Shown here: piece by piece, positions 26,493-36,100 of the stretch | How the letters are laid out: each line of letters opens with the position of its first letter | Numbering within the stretch: the stretch's first letter is position 1 | NCBI RefSeq assembly: GCF_041021955.1 | Contig: NZ_CP158375.1 | Location: 1,736,001-1,800,000, forward strand | Reading direction: 5' to 3' | DNA: 64,000 bases | Origin: Caulobacter sp. 73W | Lineage (GTDB): Bacteria > Pseudomonadota > Alphaproteobacteria > Caulobacterales > Caulobacteraceae | Program-made: the position numbers and the translations under genes | Notes under the pieces: model-generated | The model's input: the letters and a program-made list of their open reading frames with translations, nothing else | Databases searched by the model: none | Told to the model about the DNA's origin: nothing

Positions 26493-28027
26493 GCCGCATC
26501 CGCCGCCGCCGCGGCGTCGGGTCTGACAGCCAGGTCGATCCCCCGCTCGCGAAGATCCTCGGCGATGACACGGGCGGTGGCCTTGGCCGAACCGACGACG
26601 CCAGGGACGCCTGCACCGGGGTGGGTGCCCGCGCCGACGAAATAGAGATTGCGCAAGGCGGCGTCGCGATTGTGGACCCGGAAATAGGCGCTTTGGCTGA
26701 GAATGGGCTCCAAGGAGAAGGCGGCGCCCAGATGGGCGTTGAGCTGGCTCTTGAAGTCGTCCGGCGTGAAGATTTTCAAGGTCGCCAAGTCCTCGCGCAG
26801 GCCCGGAATGGCCCGCGCCTCCAAAGAGGCCAGGATCTTGTCGGCGAAGCGCGGCCCTTCGGCCGCCCAGTCGATCGGCTGGCGAAGATTTGGCACCGGC
26901 ACCAGGGCGTAGTGCGTTGAACAGCCCTCGGGGGCGAGGGTCTCATCGGTGACGCTAGGCGAGTGCAGGTAGATCGAGAAATCCTCGCGCAGGGGTTTGG
27001 CCCCGCAGATATCGTCCACCAGGCTCTTGTACTCGGGGCCAAAGAGGATGGTGTGATGACGCAGATGCTCATGCCGCCGCTTGAGCCCGAAATAAACAAC
27101 GAAAAGCGACATTGAAAACCGCCGCCGGGCCAACCGCCGGCCCATGGCGCGTCCGCGCGGTTGGTCCTTCAGCAAGGCGGCGTAGGTGTGCATCACGTCG
27201 GCGTTGCTGACCACAAGGTCGGCTTGCAGGGTCTCCCCGCAGGCCAGGCGCACCCCCGTAACGCGCTCGTCGGCCGTCGTGATCTGCTGCACGGGTGAGG
27301 CTAGCCGCACCTGTCCGCCCAGATCCTGGAAGAGGCGCACCAAGCCCTGGACCAAGGCGCCGGTGCCGCCGCGTGGGAACCAAACCCCCCATTTTCGCTC
27401 CAGGGCGTGGATAAGGGCGTAGATCGACGAGCTGGCGAAGGGATTGCCGCCCACCAGCAGGGTGTGAAACGACAGGGCCTGGCGCAGATGCGGCTCTTTC
27501 ACAAACCGCGCGACCATCGAATAGACGCTGCGCCAGGCCTGAAGCTGCATCAGCCGCGGCGCGGCCTTGAGCATCGAGCCGGGATCGAGGAACGCCACGT
27601 GCCCCAGCTTCAGATAACCTTCCTCGAAGACCTTTTGCGAATAGGCCAGGAAGCGGCGATAGCCGGCGACGTCCGGCGGATTGAGCGCCTGGATTTGCCG
27701 ATCCAGCTCGGCCTGATCGTTGACGTAATCAAAGACCACGCCGTCTTCCCAAAGCAGCCGGTAGAAGGGCTCGACCGGCAGCATCTCCACATAGTCGCTC
27801 ATGCGCCGTCCCGAGAGCGCGAAGAGCTCCTCCAGACTGGAGGGGTCGGTGATCACCGTCGGCCCGGCGTCGAAGGTGAAGCCATCCTGTTCGTAGACAT
27901 AGGCGCGGCCGCCGGCGCGCTCGCGCGCTTCGATCAGCGTGGTTCTCATACCCATGGACTGCAGGCGGATGGCGGCGGCCAAGCCGCCAAAGCCCGAACC
28001 GATGACGATGGCGCTAGGCGCGGGCAT
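26489..28027 (-). CDS. crtI: Phytoene desaturase
   Basis: 512-aa FAD-dependent desaturase that takes phytoene to lycopene in four steps. N-terminal dinucleotide motif VIGSGFGGLAAAIRLQSMGM, GGRAYVYEQDGFTFDAGPTV, and the C-terminal CrtI signature NLYFVGAGTHPGAGVPGVVGS are present. The start at 28027 (MPAPSAIVIGSG) places the FAD motif correctly; an upstream in-frame start at 28135 is rejected. It overlaps crtY by 14 bp and crtB by 4 bp. Confidence 0.94.
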   Translation of the reverse strand: MPAPSAIVIGSGFGGLAAAIRLQSMGMRTTLIEARERAGGRAYVYEQDGFTFDAGPTVITDPSSLEELFALSGRRMSDYVEMLPVEPFYRLLWEDGVVFDYVNDQAELDRQIQALNPPDVAGYRRFLAYSQKVFEEGYLKLGHVAFLDPGSMLKAAPRLMQLQAWRSVYSMVARFVKEPHLRQALSFHTLLVGGNPFASSSIYALIHALERKWGVWFPRGGTGALVQGLVRLFQDLGGQVRLASPVQQITTADERVTGVRLACGETLQADLVVSNADVMHTYAALLKDQPRGRAMGRRLARRRFSMSLFVVYFGLKRRHEHLRHHTILFGPEYKSLVDDICGAKPLREDFSIYLHSPSVTDETLAPEGCSTHYALVPVPNLRQPIDWAAEGPRFADKILASLEARAIPGLREDLATLKIFTPDDFKSQLNAHLGAAFSLEPILSQSAYFRVHNRDAALRNLYFVGAGTHPGAGVPGVVGSAKATARVIAEDLRERGIDLAVRPDAAAAADAA

Positions 28028-29189
28028 GGGCGGATCTCCAGGCGGGGGGCGCGGCTTTAAGGGCGCGCAAGACAGGTACGGGCGGACGGCCGCAAAGGAC
28101 GCGCGCCTTGTCGCGCAGGGTCGAGCGCGCGGCATAGAAGCGTTCGATCACAGGCTCGGGCAGGCCATAGAAGCGCTCAAGAACGCGGTACCGCTGATCG
28201 CCCTTCGCCGCCCTGAAGAGCATGCGGTTCAACAGCCGGTAGAAGCCCCGCTCGCGCCAAAGCCTGCGTGAACGCTCGCGAAGGAGCTTCGCCACAGCCT
28301 CTGTGCCGCCGTCGGCCGCCTCGGCGACGAGCGCGGCCACCGCCAAGGCGTCCGGCAGCGAGTAGCCCGTTGTGGGATGGAAGAAAGCTCCGCGCAGGCC
28401 GACTTGGGCGGCGGGGTTGCCCGCTTGGTCGAGATAGGCGTCGATGTCGCCGTCTAAGGCGACAGGCAAGACACCCGTCTCGCGCCGGATGATGTTGGCG
28501 ACCATCCAGCGGCGGGCGCGGGCGTAACGTAGGACCGCCGTCTCCAGGGCCGGCGTCTCCAGGGAGGGGGTGTCGGCGTAGCGGGTGTCCTCGACCAATA
28601 GTCGGTCAGGCCCCAGCGGCAGCACATAGATGAACCGGTAGTCTCCGTTCTGGAGCACGGTGGCGTCCATCACGATGGGCCGCTGCAGGCCATGCGGCCG
28701 CTTTAGCCTAAGCTCCAGCCCGACAAACTTCTGGAAGCCGATCTGCAGATGCTCGGAGGCCCGCGCGCCGCGACCGTCGATGACGAGGGGCGCAGTGAGC
28801 TGCGCGTCGTCTTCCAAGGTGACCCCGTCGGCCCGGACCTGCGCCGCCGCGCCGACGATGATCTCAATTTGCGGCTGCTCCCGAAGCGCCGCGGCCAGGC
28901 GCTCGCCTGTCAGGCAGGCATATCCGGTAGCAAGCCGCCGCGACCGATCTGGGAACGCGACGTCGTATCCATCCCATCGCGCTTCGGTCAGGCGTTCAAG
29001 ACGCGCCCAGTACTGATCCGGCGCGTCTGTTCGAAAGAGGCACCAGGTGTGGGCGACTGCGGCCTCCAGGCCGGTGGGGTCGACCAGCGCAATGCGTTTT
29101 TGGGGATAGCGGTCAGCCAGTTCCAGGGCGATCAGCCCATTGGCGAGGCCGGCGCCGACCAGCAGCACGTCAAAGTCACGCCGGTCCAT
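28014..29189 (-). CDS. crtY: Lycopene beta-cyclase
   Basis: 391-aa flavoprotein that closes both rings of lycopene to give beta-carotene. N-terminal LLVGAGLANGLIALELADRY (dinucleotide fold) and the internal HPTTGYSLPDALAVAALV are typical of CrtY. The start at 29189 (MDRRDFDVLL) is preferred over an in-frame start at 29297. It is the first gene of crtY-crtI-crtB and lies 79 bp from the convergent-free rhamnose mutarotase gene, so it has its own promoter in 29190-29268. Confidence 0.92.
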   Translation of the reverse strand: MDRRDFDVLLVGAGLANGLIALELADRYPQKRIALVDPTGLEAAVAHTWCLFRTDAPDQYWARLERLTEARWDGYDVAFPDRSRRLATGYACLTGERLAAALREQPQIEIIVGAAAQVRADGVTLEDDAQLTAPLVIDGRGARASEHLQIGFQKFVGLELRLKRPHGLQRPIVMDATVLQNGDYRFIYVLPLGPDRLLVEDTRYADTPSLETPALETAVLRYARARRWMVANIIRRETGVLPVALDGDIDAYLDQAGNPAAQVGLRGAFFHPTTGYSLPDALAVAALVAEAADGGTEAVAKLLRERSRRLWRERGFYRLLNRMLFRAAKGDQRYRVLERFYGLPEPVIERFYAARSTLRDKARVLCGRPPVPVLRALKAAPPAWRSAHARA

Positions 29190-29268
29190 GTACGCCTCCG
29201 CCCTATCGGACAAGAAGCCCATTGGCCGCGAATGGTTCCGCTTGATTATGAGGGGAACGCCGCGCCCT

Positions 29269-29598
29269 TCAGCGGCGCAGGTGGAAGACCGGCGCAAGAT
29301 CGACCTGCACCGGAACGTTGTCAGCGCCCGCCTGCATGATGTCGGCCATCATCGCCCACCACCGCTGCATGATCTCGGTCCGTGGCAGATCGCCCATGGT
29401 GTGGTCGGTCCTGCGGGTCAAAATTGCAAAGAGGTGACCCGATAGCGGGTCCAGAAATATCTGATAGTCGATCACCCCCGCTTCGATCAGCGCCGAGGAT
29501 AGCTCCGGCCAGATGTCGTCATGGCGGCGCTTGTACTCGGCGGCGTGCCCCGGGTTGAGGTTCATCCGAAAGGCGACGGTCTCGGTCTGTTGGCTCAT
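29269..29598 (-). CDS. rhaM: L-rhamnose mutarotase
   Basis: 109-aa member of the RhaM/YiiL family, which interconverts the anomers of L-rhamnose. Motifs: AFRMNLNPGHAAEYKRRHDDIWPE near the N-terminus, SGHLFAILTR, and the C-terminal WWAMMADIMQAGADNVPV. The start at 29598 (MSQQTETVAF) follows a GAGGAG ribosome site. It is the last gene of the pectin operon, which suggests rhamnose released from rhamnogalacturonan. Rhamnose catabolic genes themselves are not in the window. Confidence 0.9.
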   Translation of the reverse strand: MSQQTETVAFRMNLNPGHAAEYKRRHDDIWPELSSALIEAGVIDYQIFLDPLSGHLFAILTRRTDHTMGDLPRTEIMQRWWAMMADIMQAGADNVPVQVDLAPVFHLRR

Positions 29599-29619
29599 CT
29601 TGGCTCCTCGCAATCTGGA

Positions 29620-31233
29620 TCAGACCTGCAGGCCGCCGGGCCCAGGATCCATCGGCTCGGCTGCGGGACGCGCCGCTGCGCCGCGCCCCCAAAGCCGCTC
29701 GTAGGATGTCCCGGTCAGATCCTCGAGCACCTTGCCGGCCTGGGGGCTCGACGGGGTTTGCGCCCCGCCGCGCAGATGTTCGATCTCGTCCATCAGGATC
29801 TGGTGGCTGCACGCATTCAGTCCAAAACGCCAGGAGCCGGCGAGGCCCAGCAGCATGACGACGATCGGCCCGGCGATCAGCAGCCAAGCCACGGTGGCCA
29901 CGGCCTGTGGGCTCTGGGCGACGGCCGCGCCCCCCGCAGCGGGCGCCGCATAGCCGCCTAGCTCGATGATCCAACCGGCAAGGATGATGGCGCCCGATTG
30001 GGCGACTTTGCGCACCAGGGTCATGACCCCGGCGAAGATGCCTTCGCGCCGCTGGCCGGTGACCGCCTCATCGACGTCCGGCAGGTAGTTGTAGACCGAC
30101 CAGGGCACGAAGTTGAGCGTGCCGCGCCCTAGGCCCGCCAGGATGACGGGGCCGAGCAACCAGAGGATCGAGGCCGCGCCGGGAGCGCCCGCAATGTCGC
30201 CTTGCGGCACGGTCGGCCGGATCGCATAGACGGCCGCCAGCATGAGCAGGGCGGCGCTGAAACAGCCGATGGCGATCTTGTAGGCGGCCGACGGCCCGAT
30301 GCGGATCACCACATTGATGGCGATCATCACCGAGACCAGCTGGGCGGCGTACATGGTGGTCATCATCTGCGAGATCATCACCGTCGCGCCGGCCATGACA
30401 GTCGCCACGAAGATCGGGAAGGCGGTGTTGAAGATGTCCTGGGAGATGTAGCCCCCAAGATAGATCGACAGATGCTGGCGAAAGGCCCGAATCTTCAAGG
30501 TGGAGAAGAGATCGCCGAACATGCGCACCGGGATCAGCGCCGCCGCCCTGAGGCTGAACGGCTCTGGCGAAAGCGCCCTTTCTTCTTCGGTGTAGGGCCG
30601 CTCCCAGCTCAGGCACACGACCAGAACGACGACCGCGCTGAAGGCCAGGCCGAAGATCGCCCCCATGGTGAAGAAGGTCTGCGCCGAGTCCCGGCCCCCG
30701 ACGGCGTTGATGATCAAGGTGGGCAGATAGGAGGCGGCGATGGCCGAGGCCTGGCCGGTCAAAAGCCGCGCGCCGGCGAACTTGGCCTTGGCTTTGTAGT
30801 CCTTGGTCATCTCCGCCGCGAGCGTCTCCCACGGAATGAGGAACATCGTGTAGAGGAGCTCAAAGACGATGAAGGTCGCCAGGTAGTAGTAGAAGCTCTG
30901 GCCCGTCACGAAGATCAGAGCGAAGCTGGGCAGCAGAGGGATGGTGATCAGCAGGAAGATCTTGCGCCGCCCCACCCGCCGCCCGATCCAGGTATGGCGA
31001 AGATTGTCAGACAGATAGCCGATCAGCGGGCAGCTGACGGCCTCCAGAAGGCGCGGAAGACCCAGGATCAGCCCCGCCTCCACCGGCGTCAGGTCGCAGA
31101 ACCGGGTGAAGAAGTAGAACAGCCAGCCGGTGATGACCGCCTGCGCCCCGGCGCCAAGGACGTCGCCGGAGCCCCAGCCCCAATAGTTCCACCAGCGGGG
31201 AATACGAGGCCGAGGCTGCGCGTGGGAGGTCAT
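29620..31233 (-). CDS. Sugar:cation symporter (GPH/MFS family)
   Basis: 537-aa transporter with about 12 hydrophobic segments and the glycoside-pentoside-hexuronide pattern PRLLEAVSCPLIGYLSDNLR and GRRVGRRKIFLL in the first cytosolic loop. It should move an oligosaccharide or uronide from periplasm to cytoplasm. The start at 31233 (MTSHAQPRPRIP) is chosen; an in-frame start at 31302 overlaps the upstream GH105 gene. The context with GH105 just upstream, whose substrates are unsaturated rhamnogalacturonan disaccharides, makes these the likely cargo. A ~70-residue cytosolic tail follows the last segment. Confidence 0.85.
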   Translation of the reverse strand: MTSHAQPRPRIPRWWNYWGWGSGDVLGAGAQAVITGWLFYFFTRFCDLTPVEAGLILGLPRLLEAVSCPLIGYLSDNLRHTWIGRRVGRRKIFLLITIPLLPSFALIFVTGQSFYYYLATFIVFELLYTMFLIPWETLAAEMTKDYKAKAKFAGARLLTGQASAIAASYLPTLIINAVGGRDSAQTFFTMGAIFGLAFSAVVVLVVCLSWERPYTEEERALSPEPFSLRAAALIPVRMFGDLFSTLKIRAFRQHLSIYLGGYISQDIFNTAFPIFVATVMAGATVMISQMMTTMYAAQLVSVMIAINVVIRIGPSAAYKIAIGCFSAALLMLAAVYAIRPTVPQGDIAGAPGAASILWLLGPVILAGLGRGTLNFVPWSVYNYLPDVDEAVTGQRREGIFAGVMTLVRKVAQSGAIILAGWIIELGGYAAPAAGGAAVAQSPQAVATVAWLLIAGPIVVMLLGLAGSWRFGLNACSHQILMDEIEHLRGGAQTPSSPQAGKVLEDLTGTSYERLWGRGAAARPAAEPMDPGPGGLQV

Positions 31234-31246
31234 GTCGTGGCTCGGC

Positions 31247-32353
31247 TCAGATGTACTGGCGCATGAATTCGGCCAGGCACAGGATGGCCAGCGACTGGCC
31301 ATAGGGCATGGAGGTCAGGGGGATGTCGCGGTAGCCCTGCTGGTCGTCGAAGACCGGGGTGCCGAACGACACCTGCTGCAGCTCGCCGTCAGGCGAGATG
31401 TTGGCCAGAACGCCCTTGACCGCCTTGACCGCCATCGCCTCGTACTCGGCGCCGACATAGCGTTTGCGCACCGCTTTGAGGACGCCATAGGCGAAGCCCG
31501 CCGTGGCCGAGGCCTCCAGGTAGCTGGTCTCATCGGGGATCAAGGTGCGCCAGAGGCCGCTGTCATGCTGATGGGCGGCCAGGGCCTTGATCTGGGCCTC
31601 CAGCGTCTCGATCAGGAAGCGGCGCAAGCTGTCCTCGGGCGGCAGGTCCAGAAGCTCGATGAACTCGGGGATGGCGATGGTCACCCAGCAATTTCCGCGG
31701 GCCCAAAGGGCGTCGGCGAAGTTATGGCGCCCGAGAAATGTCCAGCCGTGGAACCACAGGCCCGACTTGCGGTCGAACAGGTACTTGATGTGAATGAGGA
31801 ACTGCTTCTTGGCCTCCTCCACATAGTGGTCGCGCCCCAGCAGCAGGCCGATCTTGGCCAGCGGCAGGACGCTCATCATCAAGGTGTCGTCCCACAGCTC
31901 CTGCGGGTTCTCGTCATTGAAGACGATGTGCTGGAAGCCGCCTTCCTCGGTGCGCGGCAGGCCGTCCATCAGCCATTCGGCCCAGGCGTCCAGATAGGGA
32001 AGATAGGTCTGGTCGCCGGTCTGCTCATAGAGATAGGCCAGGGTCAGGAACGGCGAGACGGTGTTGATGTTCTTGGTCGGCGTGCCGGCCGCGAACCGGT
32101 TTTCGAACCAGTCGAGCATGATCTGCAAGGTGGCCGGATCGCCGGTCTGTTCGAAGAACTTGTAGAGGCCGTAAAGGCCGATCCCGTGGGTCCATTCCCA
32201 GTCGTTCCAGCCTTTGGTGTCGATCACCCGGCCGTCATCCAGGCGCAGCAGGAACTCGCCGGACTCGTCCTTGATGTTGACCAGGTTGTCGGTCAGCCGC
32301 GCGATGGCGTCGCGTACATCCGCATAGGCAAGATCGTGGATGAGATTGGGCAT
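31247..32353 (-). CDS. GH105 unsaturated rhamnogalacturonyl hydrolase
   Basis: 368-aa (alpha/alpha)6-barrel enzyme that removes the unsaturated uronic acid from rhamnogalacturonan oligosaccharides produced by lyases. Recognisable motifs: DWEWTHGIGLYGLYKFF, DGLPRTEEGGFQHI, ELWDDTLMMSVLPLAKIG, LWARGNCWV, SGLWRTLIPDETSYLEASATAGFAYG, all typical of YteR/YesR. The start at 32353 (MPNLIHDLAYAD) gives no signal peptide, so it acts in the cytoplasm after import by the downstream symporter (13 bp away). Alternative GH88 activity is possible but the motif set favours GH105. Confidence 0.9.
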   Translation of the reverse strand: MPNLIHDLAYADVRDAIARLTDNLVNIKDESGEFLLRLDDGRVIDTKGWNDWEWTHGIGLYGLYKFFEQTGDPATLQIMLDWFENRFAAGTPTKNINTVSPFLTLAYLYEQTGDQTYLPYLDAWAEWLMDGLPRTEEGGFQHIVFNDENPQELWDDTLMMSVLPLAKIGLLLGRDHYVEEAKKQFLIHIKYLFDRKSGLWFHGWTFLGRHNFADALWARGNCWVTIAIPEFIELLDLPPEDSLRRFLIETLEAQIKALAAHQHDSGLWRTLIPDETSYLEASATAGFAYGVLKAVRKRYVGAEYEAMAVKAVKGVLANISPDGELQQVSFGTPVFDDQQGYRDIPLTSMPYGQSLAILCLAEFMRQYI

Positions 32354-32455
32354 CGAGAACTCCAACAACACTCAAAGGCGGCGCGCCGATATGGCGCTCA
32401 TGGCTCCTCTAGGAGACGGACGAGCGCGACGCCACAGCAACCGACGTCGCCGTCC

Positions 32456-33703
32456 TTAGGCCATGACCAAGAACGGCTGGTCTTTGGCGACCACGATCTT
32501 GCCGGCGGCGTCGAAATCGATGCGCACCAAGCCCGGCTTCTCGCGGAAGGGCGCCGCGTCGTCGTTGCCGAAATAGGTTTGCCACCAGCGGCCCTTGTGG
32601 TCCTTGAAGACATTGCCCCCGCCCCCGCCCGGCACGCCCTCGTGCTTGGTGTGATAGGGGCCAAGGAGTTTGTCGGACATGGCGAAGGCGAAGGAGTAGC
32701 GGCCTTCGGTCTTGTGCACGACGCCCAGGTAGTAGCGGCCGTCGCGCTTGAAGAGCGTGGCGCCCTCAAAGCCCATGCGTCGGCGCCCTTGAGCGTCGGT
32801 ATGGACCACGCTGTCATCATAGACGAGGGGGATCCAGTCGCCGGCGAAGGCGCTGAAATCACGCTTGATCTCGCGTACCGCCTCGGCCGCCCCGAAGGTC
32901 AGCCACACCCGTCCGTTGTCATCCTCGAACAGGGTGGAGTCGATGCTGCCCCTGATCGGGGCGGTGTCGGAGATCACCGCCTTGTAGGGCCCTTCGGGCT
33001 TGCCCGAGATGCTCTTGAGCAGGCCGACGCCGACGCCGCTGATCGAGGTGCAGATCACCCACGAGCCGGCGACGTAGTGGATCTCCGGAGCCCAGATGGC
33101 GCGGAAGGGCACGCCCTTGCGCATGGTCCAGTTCTTCTCCCAGGTTCCGTCGCGGTCGATGCTCCAGACCAGGCCCAGATAGTCCCAGGTCGCAAGATCG
33201 CGCGAGCGCCAAAGCTCGACCCCGTCATTGACCGCCCAGATGTTGTCGCCCGTCGAGCCGGTCATGTAGTAGCTGCCGTCCGGCGCGGGGCGGATGATGG
33301 TGTCGCGGATATGGGCGTCCCAGATGGGGCGGATCGGCGGCAGGAGGCCGTCCTTCACCACCGAGCCTGAGGACGAGCCGCCCCAGGGCGCGGTCGGATA
33401 GGTGCGCGGCTCAGGTCCCTGGTAGCGGACGTCGGGCATGCCCGACACCCAGCCGCCGCCCTGCGTGCGGCGCGTGACGGGCGCTCCAGCCCCGCTGATC
33501 CCGCTATAGGGCCAGTAGTCGGACCTGGGGGCGGGGATGATGCGTCGGCTGTTGTCCACATCGTCCGCCAGGGGCCGGCCTGGAGGCGGCGGCGCATCGC
33601 CATAGACGGTCTGCGCCCAGGCCTTGGAGGCGATGGCGGGCGCGAAGGCGGCGGCGGCCACGCCCAGGCAAAGTTCGCGGCGACGCAGGAGGGTATGGAT
33701 CAT
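32456..33703 (-). CDS. GH43-family glycosidase, exported
   Basis: 415 aa. Tat-like leader (LLRRRELCLGVAAAAFAPA) then a 70-residue Pro/Gly-rich linker and a five-bladed propeller catalytic domain. GH43 features: Asp base in WDAHIRDTIIRP, WAPEIHYVAGSWV, SIDSTLFEDDNGRVWL, and Glu acid in MGFEGATLFKRDGRYYLG. Likely an arabinofuranosidase or arabinanase acting on pectin side chains in the periplasm. Stop codon is 3 bp from the start of the pectinesterase, so they are co-transcribed. A 100-bp gap to GH105 separates it from the next gene. Confidence 0.87.
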   Translation of the reverse strand: MIHTLLRRRELCLGVAAAAFAPAIASKAWAQTVYGDAPPPPGRPLADDVDNSRRIIPAPRSDYWPYSGISGAGAPVTRRTQGGGWVSGMPDVRYQGPEPRTYPTAPWGGSSSGSVVKDGLLPPIRPIWDAHIRDTIIRPAPDGSYYMTGSTGDNIWAVNDGVELWRSRDLATWDYLGLVWSIDRDGTWEKNWTMRKGVPFRAIWAPEIHYVAGSWVICTSISGVGVGLLKSISGKPEGPYKAVISDTAPIRGSIDSTLFEDDNGRVWLTFGAAEAVREIKRDFSAFAGDWIPLVYDDSVVHTDAQGRRRMGFEGATLFKRDGRYYLGVVHKTEGRYSFAFAMSDKLLGPYHTKHEGVPGGGGGNVFKDHKGRWWQTYFGNDDAAPFREKPGLVRIDFDAAGKIVVAKDQPFLVMA

Positions 33704-33706
33704 GGG

Positions 33707-34693
33707 TCAGACCTTTGGACGCCAGCCGTCGGCGCCGGCCAGGAACGGGCCCTTGGCCCAGCGAGCGGCCTGGGCGGCGGTGAGTTGGTGAGTACGCGGC
33801 TCACGCGCAGAGACATCGCCGCCAGGTCCTGACGAGGCGAACTCGGCGAAATAGGCGGTGTCGAGCGTGGTGGTCTTGCCAGGATGCCATTCGCGCCAGC
33901 CGGCCGGATTCAAGGGCGCACGGATATCCGTGCGCATGAAGATGACCGTGGCGTAGGGCCGCCAGGCGCGACCCAGATAGACGTTCTTGGCCTGCGGCTC
34001 TGCGCTGATCACGCAGCGGTCGAAGACATAGGCGCTGTCCTGATCGGGCGTGGTCTTGCTCTGGGCCGTGATGAGGATCTCGTCATTGGCGATGGTGTGG
34101 ATCTGGCAAGCGTCGAAGAACGCCTTGGCGTCGCCGAAGATGAAATCGACATGGCCCTCGATGCGGCACCGATGGAAGTACTGTCGGCTGGGCGGCCCCC
34201 CTTTGCGGCTGGCCGCATAAAGGGTGTCCTGGGCGCCCAGCAGGACGACCTTGTCGAGCACCGCGCAATCACCGGTGATCGCCAGGGCCACCGCCTGGGA
34301 GCGCTGGGCGTCGCGCAGGTGATAGTCGTTCTGGATGGTCAGGTTGCGGGCGGTGAAATCATCGCCCGAGACGTTGAGGCTGTAGGACTTGAAGGTCCCG
34401 CCAGCCGTGCGCGCCCCGTCGCCCCAGACCAGCACCACGTCCTGCGGCCGGCGCCCCAGGCCGATCAGCGACACCCCCGGCGCCTCGATCGACAGCTTCT
34501 CGCGGTAGACCCCTGGCGCTATGGCGATCTGACCGCCTTCAGCCGGAAGCGCGGCGAGGGCCGAGGCGATGGTCTGATGTCCGCCGGGTCCGACCTTAAC
34601 GCGAGCCGGTCGGGCGGCCGACGCCGGCAGGCCTGATGCGGCGACGGGAAGGATCGCAAGACCGGCTGCGAACCTGCGCCTGGAGAGGCTCAT
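33707..34693 (-). CDS. Pectinesterase (CE8)
   Basis: 328-aa right-handed beta-helix enzyme that removes methyl groups from homogalacturonan. N-terminal Tat-type leader (SLSRRRFAAGLAILPVAASG). Catalytic and signature motifs: SQAVALAI, GAQDTLYAAS, GHVDFIFGDAKAFF, YLGRAWRPYATVIFM, giving the two Asp and the Arg of the active site. The ATG overlaps the pectate lyase stop as ATGA, so its translation is coupled. Periplasmic. Confidence 0.93.
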   Translation of the reverse strand: MSLSRRRFAAGLAILPVAASGLPASAARPARVKVGPGGHQTIASALAALPAEGGQIAIAPGVYREKLSIEAPGVSLIGLGRRPQDVVLVWGDGARTAGGTFKSYSLNVSGDDFTARNLTIQNDYHLRDAQRSQAVALAITGDCAVLDKVVLLGAQDTLYAASRKGGPPSRQYFHRCRIEGHVDFIFGDAKAFFDACQIHTIANDEILITAQSKTTPDQDSAYVFDRCVISAEPQAKNVYLGRAWRPYATVIFMRTDIRAPLNPAGWREWHPGKTTTLDTAYFAEFASSGPGGDVSAREPRTHQLTAAQAARWAKGPFLAGADGWRPKV

Positions 34694-35946
34694 TCCGCAC
34701 CCGCGCGGTTTTGCGGATAGCCGCCCACCTGAGCCTCGTCGTCGATGACGCGGCCGGTTCCTTCTCTCACCTCAGCGACCACACGAAGGTCGACCGCGTC
34801 GCGGTCCGCGGGCCTTGCTCCAGCGTTGGCCAGGACGTGGGCCTCGACCTTGCTCGCCGACATGGCGACAAGTCCGAAGGGCCAGAACGGCGCCTTGGCA
34901 AGCTGAGCCACCTTGGGTCGCGGCGTGGTCGGCAGGACCCGCAACGGCTCCATTGGCCGGCCATCGGCATGATGGGAGACGTTATCCTTGGCGTAGAGCT
35001 CAAGATCGCCCTGCCCCTCGACGATGAGGAACGGAAGATCGGGGCGCGTCGAGGCGCCGCCTTTGGTCACGTTGCCGACCAGGGCCAGCTTTCCGACCTG
35101 CCAGGCGTGACCCTCCCACTCGGGCGCATTCAGCGCGTAGTGCATGTTTCGCGTGCCCGGATCGTAGATCAGGTTGTTGACCGACACCGCGTGAACCCCG
35201 CCCTTGAAGAGCTGATTGCGCTCCAGGTTGTGGGCGTAGAGGTTGCCCACGATGAGGATGCCGGTGGCGTTGTCGTGGATCAGGCTGCCCTTGGAATGCT
35301 CGCCCTTGGCGTGGCTAGCGTGGGAGAGCCCCTCCGAGACGATGTTGTTGCTGAAGGTGATCCGGTGCGAGGTCCCGGCGCGCCACTTGGCCACGTCCTC
35401 GCCGCCTTCGAACCTAGGGCCTGAGGCCGACAGGTTCTCGTCGGTGGCCCAGGAGACCGAGCAGTGGTCGATGATCACGTCGCGGGCGCTGCGCAGCGAG
35501 ATTCCATCGACTTCGTAGCCGCTCTTGTCCGGCGCCCCGTCCCGCCCCGCCCGCACCCGGATGTGGCGCACCACCACGTCGTGCGTGGCGATGGAAAGGT
35601 CGCCGCGGATCAGGGTGATCCCGGGCGAGGGCGCGCTCTCCCCATCGATGGTCACGAACGGCTCGCGAAGATTGAGCGACTTTCGTCCAAGGTCGATGAC
35701 GCCGCCGACCGAGAAGGTGATGGTCCGCGGGCCCTTGGCCTTCATCGCCTCGCGCAAGGATCCAGGCCCTTCGCCCGCCAGGGTGGTGACGACGATGGAG
35801 CGGCCGCCGGCGCCGCCGCGCGTATGGGTGAAACCGTCGTCTTTCGGCGCGGCTGTCGCCGCCTCTAGCGACGTCGCAGCGCAGGCCGCGGCGATCGCCG
35901 TGGCGGTGAATAGGCGGCGATTGATCAGCGCCTTGCCAGCATCCAT
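34690..35946 (-). CDS. Pectate lyase (PL1-like), exported
   Basis: 418-aa beta-helix polysaccharide lyase. Leader (LINRRLFTATAIAAACAATS) is Tat/Sec-like. Motifs: TFSVGGVIDLGRKSL, PFVTIDGESAPSPGITL, VVVRHIRVRAGRDG, VIIDHCSVSWATDENLS, typical of pectate/pectin lyases that cleave polygalacturonate by beta-elimination with Ca. The start at 35946 (MDAGKALINRRL) follows GGGAGGAGCC; an in-frame extension to 36084 is rejected. First gene of the operon, divergent from the TonB receptor, under the palindrome-containing control region. Confidence 0.9.
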   Translation of the reverse strand: MDAGKALINRRLFTATAIAAACAATSLEAATAAPKDDGFTHTRGGAGGRSIVVTTLAGEGPGSLREAMKAKGPRTITFSVGGVIDLGRKSLNLREPFVTIDGESAPSPGITLIRGDLSIATHDVVVRHIRVRAGRDGAPDKSGYEVDGISLRSARDVIIDHCSVSWATDENLSASGPRFEGGEDVAKWRAGTSHRITFSNNIVSEGLSHASHAKGEHSKGSLIHDNATGILIVGNLYAHNLERNQLFKGGVHAVSVNNLIYDPGTRNMHYALNAPEWEGHAWQVGKLALVGNVTKGGASTRPDLPFLIVEGQGDLELYAKDNVSHHADGRPMEPLRVLPTTPRPKVAQLAKAPFWPFGLVAMSASKVEAHVLANAGARPADRDAVDLRVVAEVREGTGRVIDDEAQVGGYPQNRAGAE

Positions 35947-36100
35947 CGGCTCCTCCCAAGAGCAGGCTCGATCGGCGCGCACACCGAAAAGTTGCGCTGA
36001 AGCTTGGCTCCAGACGCATCCCTCCTGGGTGGCGGCTCGTTGGCCGCGACGCCGTGTCGGAAGCATCAAGGCGGGGGTCGCCAAGCCCGGTCAAGAAAAA

